In this document: one piece after another, positions 23,551 through 31,273 of the stretch
Layout: each line of letters starts with the position of its first letter
Numbering within the stretch: the first letter of the stretch is position 1
From: Lachnospiraceae bacterium
Lineage (GTDB): Bacteria; Bacillota; Clostridia; Lachnospirales; Lachnospiraceae
Assembly: GCA_017619975.1 (NCBI GenBank)
Contig: JAFZRH010000021.1
Coordinates: forward strand, 1 to 40,504
Length of the DNA: 40,504 nt
Direction: 5' to 3'
Program-made: the position numbers and the translations under genes
The notes under the pieces: generated by a model
The model's input: only the letters and a program-made list of their open reading frames with translations
Told to the model about the DNA's origin: nothing
Database searches by the model: none

Positions 23551-24909
23551 TCAATAATAGTAGAACACGTGCCAGCAAACGGTGATGGCGGACTTATAGT
23601 TTTTCGGAGGTTTTTTGGCAAACAGTTCCGGCGTACAGAAATACAGATACTCCCTCGGGATCACACAGACGCCGTCCAGAACGTCCCTTGCCGCCTCATA
23701 ACAGGCTTCGGTCGCTCCCTGCTTCAGCTTTCTCGCCAGAAAGCCGTTTTTAACCGGGGAGAACTGGCCCGGTCCGTAGACCACGTCATAGATGGTCGTC
23801 TGGAAGCGGGGATCCAGAATCCGGTTCATAATCACGTTGCCGACCGCGACTTTGCCTTCGTAGGTCTGGCCGCCGGCTTCGCAGTCGATGATCGCGGCCA
23901 GAAGCTGCAGATTCGTATAGCCGCTGGGATTGTACAGGTCTCCGTCGATAATAATGGATCCGACGGCCCGCCGGTCGGAAGCGATGAGCGCCGCTTCCTG
24001 AGCGGCTTTCTTTTCCTCCGGTGTCGCTGCCAGAAGGGCTTCCCGCTCCGACTGGATCCGGGCCTGCTCCGCTTCCGCTGCTGCCTTGGCAGCCGCCTCG
24101 GCACGAGCCTGCCGTTCTTTTTCTTCCTGCTCGCGGCGGGCGGCTTCTTCGGCGGCGATCCTGGCCGCTTCCTTGGCTTCCTCCAGCTTTTCCTGCTGGC
24201 GGGCCACTTCGTCGGCATAGACGAGCGCCTGCTCCGTATATTCGGCGGCGCTGGCATTATACTGGTTGATCTTGGCCAGCATCTCATCCGTCTTCGCCGT
24301 GTATTCCGCCTCTTTTTCCGCCGACTGTTCCAGCAGCGCGACCAGCCGGTCCTGCTCTTCCATCATCAGCGACAGGTTTTCGGAACACTCCGCAAGGGTC
24401 GCTTCATATTCCGTCATCATGTCCTTGTCGTAGGAAGACATCGAACGGATATATTCCGCACTGTTCAGGATCTCTCCCAGCGACCGGGCTCCGAACAGGA
24501 TCTCCCAGAAGGAGGCCGAGCCGGTCTCGTAGGTATACTGGATCCGCAGCGCCATGGCTGCCTTCTGATTCGCCAGACGGTCTTCGGATTCTACCCGCTG
24601 CTGCAGATAATAGTCCACAAGCTCTTCCGTATCCTCGGCCTGACGGTTCAGATCATTCAGTTCATCCAGAATGGCATCCAGCTCCAGCTGCGCGGCATCC
24701 AGTTCTTTCTGAAGCCGGTTGCGCAGCACGCGGACCCAGGCGGCATTTTCCTCCGCCTTTTTCTGTCTTTCTTCTTCTTTTTTGATAGTATCCTCGATTT
24801 CCTGGACTTCGCTTTCCCGTTCTTTGACCTCATCGGCCCGAATGGAAACCGACCAGCTGCCTATGACCAGGACGGTGCCGAGGAGCAGCCCCAGCAGCAT
24901 TTTTTTCAT
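23551..24909 (-). CDS. Secreted cell-wall hydrolase: PcsB-like coiled coil plus SleB/CwlJ (Hydrolase_2) domain
   Basis: The product has 452 residues. The signal peptide is about 1-25 (cleavage near IRA/DEV). Residues 27-315 are a long coiled coil of the PcsB/YvcE N-terminal type, including an Ala/Glu-rich stretch (about 240-310). A SYDKDMMTEYEATL region near 159-172 is typical of this coil family. Residues 325-452 are a Hydrolase_2 (SleB-like) domain with the catalytic glutamate E344 in IDCEAGGQTYEGKVAVGNVIMNR and GPGQFSPV further on. Such domains cleave peptidoglycan glycan strands. The coil suggests control by a divisome complex such as FtsEX rather than spore germination alone; inferred. 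It sits between glyS and cysS in one operon. Confidence 0.93.
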   Translation of the reverse strand: MKKMLLGLLLGTVLVIGSWSVSIRADEVKERESEVQEIEDTIKKEEERQKKAEENAAWVRVLRNRLQKELDAAQLELDAILDELNDLNRQAEDTEELVDYYLQQRVESEDRLANQKAAMALRIQYTYETGSASFWEILFGARSLGEILNSAEYIRSMSSYDKDMMTEYEATLAECSENLSLMMEEQDRLVALLEQSAEKEAEYTAKTDEMLAKINQYNASAAEYTEQALVYADEVARQQEKLEEAKEAARIAAEEAARREQEEKERQARAEAAAKAAAEAEQARIQSEREALLAATPEEKKAAQEAALIASDRRAVGSIIIDGDLYNPSGYTNLQLLAAIIDCEAGGQTYEGKVAVGNVIMNRILDPRFQTTIYDVVYGPGQFSPVKNGFLARKLKQGATEACYEAARDVLDGVCVIPREYLYFCTPELFAKKPPKNYKSAITVCWHVFYYY

Positions 24910-24936
24910 ACGGATTCTCCTTTCCGGAGACGTCTC

Positions 24937-26328
24937 CTACAGACGGAATTTGTCCTCAAACCAGTTCTTCAATTCGGCGATCGGGACCCGGACCTGATCC
25001 ATGCTGTCGCGGTCGCGGATCGTGACGGCGTCGTCGGCAGGCGTGTTCTCATCGCCCACCGTGGCAAAGTCCACGGTCACGCAGTAAGGCGTTCCGATCT
25101 CGTCGGCGCGGCGGTAGCGCTTGCCGATGGAGCCGGTATCGTCGTAATCGACCATGAAATAACGGGCCAGCTCGTCACGGATCTCCATTGCCTTCGGTCC
25201 CAGCTTCTTGCTGAGAGGCAGGACCGAGACCTTGATCGGGGCAAGCGAGGGCTTTAAGTGCAGCACGACGCGCACGTCGTTCTTCTCCGCGTCCACGACC
25301 TCTTCGTCATAGGCCTCGCAGAGCAGCGCCAGCACGGTGCGGTCCAGGCCGTAAGTGCTTTCCACAATATAGGGGATATAACGCTCGCCGGTGAAGGGAT
25401 CGAGATATTCCATCCGCTGGCCGCTGTATTCCTGATGGCGGCTCAAGTCGAAGTCGGTCCGGTCGTGCGTGCCGTTGATCTCGCCCCAGCCGATGGTCGG
25501 GAAGAGATATTCGATATCGCAGGCAGCCGCGGCATAGTGGGCCAGCTTCTCGTGGTCGTGGAAGCGAAGCTTTTCGGCCGGCAGGCCCAGATCCTCGAAG
25601 AAGCGCCTGCCGTAGTTCTTGAAGTATTCGTAAAGTTCCATGTCTTCGCCGGGCTTGCAGAAGGTCTGGAACTCCATCTGTTCGAACTCGATGGTCCGGA
25701 AGGTGAAGTTGCCCGGCGTGATCTCGTTGCGGAAGGCCTTGCCGATCTGTCCGATCGAGAAAGGCAGCTTGGCGCGCATGGAGCGCTGGACGTTCAGATA
25801 ATTGACGTACTCGCCCTGGGCATTCTCCGGCCGCAGATAAATGACGGATTTCGCGTCGTTGGTGACGCCGCGGTAGGTCTGGAACATCAGGTTGAATTCA
25901 CGGATGTCGGTGAAGTCGTGCTTGCCGCAGTTAGGGCAGGGGATGTGATGATCCTTGATAAACTGAAACATCTGCTCTTTGGTCATGCCGTCGGCATGGG
26001 CTTCGGGATCGAAGTCGTCGATCAGATTATCGGCCCTGAAGCGCATTTTGCACGCCCGGCAGTCCAGCAGCGGATCGGAGAAGGAGCCTACGTGGCCGCT
26101 GGCCTCCCAGACTCTGGGGTTCATCAGAATATCGGCATCCACCTCAAAGGAATTGTGCCGTTCCTGGATGAAGCGCTTGCGCCAGGCGTCCTTGACGGTG
26201 TTTTTAAGCCGGGAGCCCAAAGGACCGTAATCCCAGGTATTGGCCAGGCCGCCGTAGATTTCGGAGCCGGCGAAAATAAAGCCGCGGGACTTGCAGAGCG
26301 CTACGATTTTATCCATTGTCTTTTCCAT
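24937..26328 (-). CDS. glyS: Glycyl-tRNA synthetase (dimeric type)
   Basis: The product has 463 residues and is a class II synthetase of the single-chain alpha2 type, distinct from the glyQ/glyS tetramer. It begins MEKTMDKIVALCKSRGF and has ANTWDYGPLG, RPENAQGEYVNYLN, FRNEITPGNF, the zinc-ligand pair CPNCGKHDF, and YIVESTYGLDRTVLALL. GGAGGAGA lies before the ATG. It is first in a run of six co-directional genes ending with arcA. The spacer upstream is 94 bp and holds a terminator, and I see no T-box. Confidence 0.98.
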   Translation of the reverse strand: MEKTMDKIVALCKSRGFIFAGSEIYGGLANTWDYGPLGSRLKNTVKDAWRKRFIQERHNSFEVDADILMNPRVWEASGHVGSFSDPLLDCRACKMRFRADNLIDDFDPEAHADGMTKEQMFQFIKDHHIPCPNCGKHDFTDIREFNLMFQTYRGVTNDAKSVIYLRPENAQGEYVNYLNVQRSMRAKLPFSIGQIGKAFRNEITPGNFTFRTIEFEQMEFQTFCKPGEDMELYEYFKNYGRRFFEDLGLPAEKLRFHDHEKLAHYAAAACDIEYLFPTIGWGEINGTHDRTDFDLSRHQEYSGQRMEYLDPFTGERYIPYIVESTYGLDRTVLALLCEAYDEEVVDAEKNDVRVVLHLKPSLAPIKVSVLPLSKKLGPKAMEIRDELARYFMVDYDDTGSIGKRYRRADEIGTPYCVTVDFATVGDENTPADDAVTIRDRDSMDQVRVPIAELKNWFEDKFRL

Positions 26329-26365
26329 GTTGTAATCTCCTCCGGATGTTTCTTCCTCTCTTGTA

Positions 26366-26398
26366 TAAAATACGGGAGTGGTCCGCCCATTCCCGTAT
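26366..26398 (-). terminator. Intrinsic terminator of the lone lipoprotein gene
   Basis: On the minus strand ATACGGGAATGG (26398-26387) pairs with CCACTCCCGTAT (26381-26370) with one mismatch on a 5-base loop and is followed by TTTTAT. It lies between the lipoprotein and glyS, both on this strand. Confidence 0.85.
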
Positions 26399-26422
26399 CG
26401 TCTTATTGTCTGGGTTCAGGTC

Positions 26423-27178
26423 TCAGCGGAATATGATGAAGGAATAGTCCTGATCACTGTCACATCGTGCCGAGTTCCGCCCTGTCAGGATCATGTTCGC
26501 AGACAGATAGCTGATATTGCCGTTCACCGTCACATGCGTTTTCCCGCTGATGACAAGAACTTTGGCATCCCGCGCCTGAAGCGCCTTCAGGATCTCGGTC
26601 CTGTTTCCTTCCGTATCTACCAGATTGCCGATATCATAATTCCTGACCGCGTTCTCACGGGTCAGCAGATCCAGATGGCGGATCCCGAAATCCTCTCCCT
26701 GGAAAGCCATAAAGTCTTCAATGGAGGCATAGGACAGGATCAGCTGCGCGATCGTATCCTTCAGGGAAAGATCGACCATCTGAATCGCCTGGCTGCCTTT
26801 TGCTTCATTGTAGGCGGCGATGCGTTTTTCCACAAAGATCCGCAGCTCGGCGAGACTGTAACGGGGGGCCGAAAAACCCGAGTTGTCAAAATCCGCCAGT
26901 TCGGCGCTCTGGATCTCGCCGTCTCTGGTCAGATAGATTCCCGTCGTTTCCGGGGCAAAGGGGTAGGAAGCCAGCGCTTCCGCCGTCGTCGTTTCTGCCA
27001 CCGTCGTCGTTTCTGTCACGCCCGGCACAGTCGTCTGAGAAGGCTGTGAGGACGGGTTCTGATTCGGCAGCGTCGGGCTCGGTGTGGTTTCTTTCACATC
27101 ATCCGAGCAGGCCCCCAGAAGCAGCGACAGGAGCAGAATCGCGGCAGCAAAAAGAATGGATTTTTTTAAGGAACGCAT
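26423..27178 (-). CDS. Hypothetical lipoprotein
   Basis: The start is ATG at 27178, after TGGAGGG; a start at 27199 would add seven residues before the signal. The 251-residue product has a lipobox ending at C24 (LLLGAC). A Thr/Ser/Pro-rich linker runs to about residue 70. A mostly helical segment follows (YSLAELRIFVEKRIAAYNEA, SIEDFMAFQGEDFGIRHLDLL), then strands (DAKVLVISGKTHVTVNGN, DYSFIIFR). I do not recognise the globular part. It has its own strong promoter and a terminator on both sides, so it is monocistronic. Confidence 0.85.
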   Translation of the reverse strand: MRSLKKSILFAAAILLLSLLLGACSDDVKETTPSPTLPNQNPSSQPSQTTVPGVTETTTVAETTTAEALASYPFAPETTGIYLTRDGEIQSAELADFDNSGFSAPRYSLAELRIFVEKRIAAYNEAKGSQAIQMVDLSLKDTIAQLILSYASIEDFMAFQGEDFGIRHLDLLTRENAVRNYDIGNLVDTEGNRTEILKALQARDAKVLVISGKTHVTVNGNISYLSANMILTGRNSARCDSDQDYSFIIFR

Positions 27179-27210
27179 AAAGCCCTCCAAAATAATCACA
27201 GAATGAATGT

Positions 27211-27239
27211 ATTATACCGCAAAGCAACGGGAAAATCAA
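27211..27239 (-). promoter_or_regulatory. Strong sigma-A promoter of the lone lipoprotein gene
   Basis: On the minus strand TTGATT (27239-27234), a 17-base spacer and a perfect TATAAT (27216-27211) lie about 30 bases before the start codon. Confidence 0.88.
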
Positions 27240-27249
27240 CTCATTTACA

Positions 27250-27283
27250 AAAAAGGCGGGGGACTATTCTTCCCCGCCTTTTT
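27250..27283 (-). terminator. Intrinsic terminator after the S1-like gene
   Basis: AAAAAGGCGGGG (27250-27261) and CCCCGCCTTTTT (27272-27283) form a perfect 12-bp stem on a 10-base loop. On the minus strand it ends the operon that finishes with the S1-like gene. Confidence 0.9.
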
Positions 27284-27298
27284 GCAGTCAGATCGGCT

Positions 27299-28462
27299 TT
27301 ATGCCTCAGCCGGTACCTCGGGCAGTACGTCCGCCATCGTCTGAACGGCTTCCGTGACTTCCGCCGGGATCTCGATGGTCGGAGCTTCCGCCGGACGCTC
27401 GCGGTCCATCTCCAGCGCCTTGATGGAGATGCTGATGCGCTTGGACTCGCTGTCATACTCCACGACCTTGGCTTCGATCTCCTGACCGATCTTTAAGACG
27501 TCCGAAGGCTTCTCGATACGTTCCGGAGAGATCTGGGAAACGTGCAGCAGTGCGTCGACGCCGGGCGCCAGCTGTACGAAAGCGCCGAAGTCCTGCATGC
27601 GGGCTACGGTACCCTTGACGACGTTGCCGATCGCATACTTTTCATCCGCGTTCAGCCACGGGTTCTGATCCGGGAACTTCATGGAAAGGCTGATCTTCTT
27701 GCCCTTGATGCTCTTGACGAAGACTTCGACCTTCTGTCCGACGGTGAAGACTTTCTTCGGATGCTCATAGCGGCCCCAGCCCATCTCGGAGATGTGCAGC
27801 AGCCCGTCGGCTCCGCCCAGATCGATGAAGGCGCCGAAATCCGTCAGACTGCGGACCGTGCCCTCCAGGATCTGTCCTTCCTCGATGGAGGAAAGCAGTG
27901 CCTGCTCGGCAGCTTCCCGGCGATCGGTCAGAACTTTCTTCCGGTTGCCGATCACGCGGCGCTTGCGGGGAACACATTCGGTGATCACGAATTCGACTTC
28001 CTGATCCTGATAGTGGCTTAAATCGCGCTCGAAATGATCCGACACCATGCTGGCGGGGATAAAGACGCGGACGCCGCCCACCATGACGCTTAAGCCGCCG
28101 GTGGTGACCTGAGAGACCTTTCCTTTCAAAACGGTCCCGTTGTCGCAGGATTCCTGCAGAAGCTCATAGGCTCTGTCCACTGCCAGACGACGGTAGGATA
28201 AAAGCACCTGACCCTCGCCGTCGTTGACCTTCAGGACCTTCACGCGGAGCTCATCGCCCACATGAACGGCTTCCTTCAGGTCCAGAGCGGGATCATTGGT
28301 GTATTCCGACTTTGTGATCACACCGTCGGCCTTGTAGCCGATATTCAGGTTGATCTCGTTGTCCTTTACACCGATGACCGTGCCCGTAACGATCGCACCC
28401 GTACGTATCTGGTTAAGGGATCCTTCTTCATTCAGCATTTGTTCAAAACTTACTTCCGACAA
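27299..28462 (-). CDS. rpsA: Ribosomal protein S1-like RNA-binding protein (four S1 domains)
   Basis: The likely start is TTG at 28462, nine bases after AGGAGG, giving 387 residues beginning MSEVSFEQML. A TTG at 28480 lies before that site. Four S1 OB-fold repeats are clear: GAIVTGTVIGVKDNEINLNI, GTVLKGKVSQVTTGGLSVMV, GQILEGTVRSLTDFGAFIDL and GNVVKGTVARMQDFGAFVQL, with the DGLLHISEMG and ALLHVSQIS signatures in the last two. An acidic tail follows. It overlaps ispH by 20 bp in another frame. In many Clostridia IspH and S1 are one fused protein; here they are split. The protein helps mRNA bind the 30S subunit or acts as a general RNA-binding factor. Confidence 0.93.
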   Translation of the reverse strand: MSEVSFEQMLNEEGSLNQIRTGAIVTGTVIGVKDNEINLNIGYKADGVITKSEYTNDPALDLKEAVHVGDELRVKVLKVNDGEGQVLLSYRRLAVDRAYELLQESCDNGTVLKGKVSQVTTGGLSVMVGGVRVFIPASMVSDHFERDLSHYQDQEVEFVITECVPRKRRVIGNRKKVLTDRREAAEQALLSSIEEGQILEGTVRSLTDFGAFIDLGGADGLLHISEMGWGRYEHPKKVFTVGQKVEVFVKSIKGKKISLSMKFPDQNPWLNADEKYAIGNVVKGTVARMQDFGAFVQLAPGVDALLHVSQISPERIEKPSDVLKIGQEIEAKVVEYDSESKRISISIKALEMDRERPAEAPTIEIPAEVTEAVQTMADVLPEVPAEA

Positions 28463-29288
28463 AATTTTGAACCTCCTCAATAATATTCTTTGGGGTGCTG
28501 GCCCCTGCTGTGATGCCCACGAAACGTACCGGTTGGAAAGCTTGCTGCATTAAGTCCTCGAAACTCCGGACATAGTAGGTTTTAGCGCAATTGGCCTCAC
28601 AGATTTCCACCAGCTTGCGGGTATTGGAGCTTTTGCTTCCCCCGATGACGATCATCGCGTCCGCTTTTCGCGCCAGATCCTCCGTTTCCTGCTGTCTTAT
28701 CTGTGTGGCATTGCAGATTGTATTCACAACAAACGCATTATAATATCTTTTTTGAACGATTTCAACTATTTTTTTAAAATAATTTACATGAAAAGTGGTC
28801 TGGCTGAGAAGCGTGACCGGCGTTTCGGGAGGAAGCAGCGGAATATCCTCTTCCCGGCGGATCACATACGGACGGTTTTCGCACCAGCCGACAATGGCTT
28901 TCACCTCCGAATGCGCCGGATCTCCGGTGATGAAGACCGTCCGGCCTTCCCGGGAGGCTTCCTGCACTTTGTGATGGATGGCCTTGACGAAGGGACAGGT
29001 GGCGTCCTCGACGGCAAAGCCGAGGGCCCGCATCTGCTCCTCTTCTTCCCGGGAGACGCCGTGGGAACGGATCACCAGCGTGCCCGGCGCCGCTGCTGCC
29101 AGCGCCTCCGGACTGTCCAGGATCCTGACCCCGCGCGCTTCGAAATCCTCCACGACGGCTTCGTTGTGAATGATGGGACCGTAGGTATAAAGAGGCGAGC
29201 GGCCTTCTTTCAGAAGCCGCTCCACCAGCGCCACGGCCCGCTCCACCCCGAAGCAGAAGCCGGCATGTTCACAGGTCTCGATCCTCAT
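28443..29288 (-). CDS. ispH: 4-hydroxy-3-methylbut-2-enyl diphosphate reductase
   Basis: The product has 281 residues. The three cysteines that ligate the 4Fe-4S cluster are present: C12 in GFCFGVERAV, C98 in ATCPFVKAIH, and C192 in NTICNATQ. Substrate residues such as RSHGV, TFHVNYF and GGSKSSNTRKL are also present. It makes IPP and DMAPP at the last step of the MEP isoprenoid pathway. The ATG overlaps the stop of the flavoprotein-cytidylate kinase gene by four bases, and the end overlaps the S1-like gene. Confidence 0.97.
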   Translation of the reverse strand: MRIETCEHAGFCFGVERAVALVERLLKEGRSPLYTYGPIIHNEAVVEDFEARGVRILDSPEALAAAAPGTLVIRSHGVSREEEEQMRALGFAVEDATCPFVKAIHHKVQEASREGRTVFITGDPAHSEVKAIVGWCENRPYVIRREEDIPLLPPETPVTLLSQTTFHVNYFKKIVEIVQKRYYNAFVVNTICNATQIRQQETEDLARKADAMIVIGGSKSSNTRKLVEICEANCAKTYYVRSFEDLMQQAFQPVRFVGITAGASTPKNIIEEVQNFVGSKF

Positions 29289-31273
29289 TTCAGCCTTTCC
29301 CGGTACAGCTTTAAAACGGTGTCTGTCACCTCGTCGATGGAAAGGTCCGAGGTGTCCAGCAGGACGGCGTCCTCCGCCTGCTTCAACCGTGCGATCTCGC
29401 GGTGCATATCCCGCCAGTCGCGCTCTTCGATCTCCCGCGCCACGACGGCCAGATCCGCTTCCTGGCCCTTCGCCAGAAGCTCCTCGAAGCGGCGTTTGGC
29501 CCGCACTTCCACGGAAGCGGTCATATAGACTTTGAGGAACGCGTCCGGCAGGATCACGGTCCCGATATCCCGGCCGTCCATGACTACGGTCTTTTCGCGG
29601 CCCAGGCGCTGCTGCAGCGTCTTCATCTTTTCGCGGACGGCGCCGTACACCGAAGAGGCGGACGCCATCTGACCGACCGCTTCTTCCCGCAGGAAGGCCG
29701 TGACGTTCTCATCATTCAGATAGACCTGCTGCGAACCGTTCTCGTAAGCGATCGTCACGTTGGCTTTTTCACAGGCGGCGGTAATGCCGGCCTCATCGTC
29801 CGGGGCCAGGCCGCGGCGCAGGAAATAGATCGCCATGGCGCGGTACATCGCGCCGGTATCCACGTAGATCAGGCCGGTCTCCTTCGCAATGCGCTTGGCG
29901 ATGGTGCTCTTGCCGGAGCCGGCCGGGCCGTCAATGGCAATGTTTCGGTTGGTGTTCATGCTGGGTTCCTCTTTCTTCTCTTCTTCTTTGGCAGCGGCTC
30001 TTCCGGCTGCCGCGCCTGTCGTCCAGGCGATCTGCAGATTATAGCCTCCCGTCGTGCCGTCCAGGTCCAGGACCTCGCCGGCAAAGTACAGGTTTTTCAC
30101 TTTTTTGGATTCCATGGTCTTCGGATCGATCTCTTTGACCGAGACCCCGCCCCGGGTCACGATCGCCTCCGGAAAGCCCCTGAGAGCTTTGGCCGTCATC
30201 TTCAGACCTTTCAGATTCTCCGCCAGCGCCTGCCGCTCCGGCTTCGTTAAGAGCGCGGCTTTGCGCGCGCCTTCCAGGTCTGCCTGCGTCAGAAGCACGG
30301 GGATCAGGGCTTTCGGAAGAACCCCGCCCAGGAGCGTGCGCAGGCTTTTTGTTCCGGCCGCCGCCGTTTCCCGGATCAGTCTTGCTTCCAGCTGTTCCCG
30401 CGTCAGCGCGGGCTTTAAGTCGATGCGCAGCTCCGCGGTCTCTTTGTGAAGGTAAAGCGCTTCTCCGATCACGGCCGAGGCGGAAAGCACCAGCGGTCCC
30501 GTGACGCCGAAATGCGTGAACATCATCTCGCCCTGCTCTTCAAAGACCTTTTTGCCTTTCAGATACGCGGCAAGGCTGACGTTTTTCAGCGTCAGTCCCA
30601 TCAGATCCGCGGGGCTGTGGAGCTCTCCCGCCTCTCCTTCAAAGGCCGCTTCCAGCGGGACCAGGGACGGGCTCTGAACCGTGACGCTGTGGCCGCAGTC
30701 TTCCGCGAAGCGGTACCCGTCGCCGGTCGAGCCGGTGGCAGGATAGCTGAGGCCGCCCGTCGCCACAACGACGCGGTCCGCCGATATTTTTTCCTTCTTC
30801 CCGCCGCTTTCCAGGATCAGGCCGCTCGCTTCGCGGACAGGCCCTTCTCCCCGGGCTCTTTTCCGGGTGAGCAGCTCCCGGACTTCGGCATGCAGGCGGA
30901 CTTCGACGCCGGCCTGATCCAGCAGTTTTTCCAGCGTCCGGATCACGTCCGAGGACTTGTCCGAAGCCGGAAAGACCCGGCCGCCCCGTTCGGTCTTTAA
31001 ACGAAGCCCGGCTTCCTCCAGCAGCGTCATCATGGCCTGATTGTCAAAGCGGCCGTAGGAGGAATACAAAAAGCGGGGATTACGCAGGATATGCGTGAAA
31101 AAGACTTCCCGCTCCGCGTCGTTGGTCAGGTTGCAGCGTCCCTTTCCGGTAATGAAAAGCTTTTTTCCGAGCTTTTCGTTTTTCTCCAGCAGGATCACCT
31201 GCGCACCGCTTTCCGCCGCCGCGAGCGCCGCCATCATGCCCGCCGCGCCGCCGCCGATCACCGCGACTCTCAT
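29285..31273 (-). CDS. Fusion of BaiN/HI0933-like FAD flavoprotein and cytidylate kinase
   Basis: One open frame of 662 residues joins two complete enzymes. Residues 1-425 are a HI0933-like (BaiN, YtfP-type) FAD-binding protein: dinucleotide fold VIGGGAAGMMAALAA (5-19), LGKKLFITGKGRCNLTN, VVVATGGLSYPATGSTGDGY, and a C-terminal YFAGEVLDLDGTTGGYNLQIAWTTG. A short charged linker (KEEEKKEEPS) follows. Residues 439-662 are a full cytidylate kinase: P-loop GPAGSGKST (449-457), VDTGAMYRAMA, VVMDGRDIGTVILP, and the RRFEELLAKGQ lid. Cmk phosphorylates CMP and dCMP. A Met at residue 439 (29959) has an AGAGGA upstream, so independent translation of Cmk is possible. In relatives the two genes are usually adjacent and separate. 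Confidence 0.9.
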   Translation of the reverse strand: MRVAVIGGGAAGMMAALAAAESGAQVILLEKNEKLGKKLFITGKGRCNLTNDAEREVFFTHILRNPRFLYSSYGRFDNQAMMTLLEEAGLRLKTERGGRVFPASDKSSDVIRTLEKLLDQAGVEVRLHAEVRELLTRKRARGEGPVREASGLILESGGKKEKISADRVVVATGGLSYPATGSTGDGYRFAEDCGHSVTVQSPSLVPLEAAFEGEAGELHSPADLMGLTLKNVSLAAYLKGKKVFEEQGEMMFTHFGVTGPLVLSASAVIGEALYLHKETAELRIDLKPALTREQLEARLIRETAAAGTKSLRTLLGGVLPKALIPVLLTQADLEGARKAALLTKPERQALAENLKGLKMTAKALRGFPEAIVTRGGVSVKEIDPKTMESKKVKNLYFAGEVLDLDGTTGGYNLQIAWTTGAAAGRAAAKEEEKKEEPSMNTNRNIAIDGPAGSGKSTIAKRIAKETGLIYVDTGAMYRAMAIYFLRRGLAPDDEAGITAACEKANVTIAYENGSQQVYLNDENVTAFLREEAVGQMASASSVYGAVREKMKTLQQRLGREKTVVMDGRDIGTVILPDAFLKVYMTASVEVRAKRRFEELLAKGQEADLAVVAREIEERDWRDMHREIARLKQAEDAVLLDTSDLSIDEVTDTVLKLYRERLK

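Noticed and set aside
26329-26422. A T-box leader ahead of glyS.
   Set aside because: The spacer is 94 bp and holds a terminator for the upstream gene; no T-box antiterminator consensus is present.
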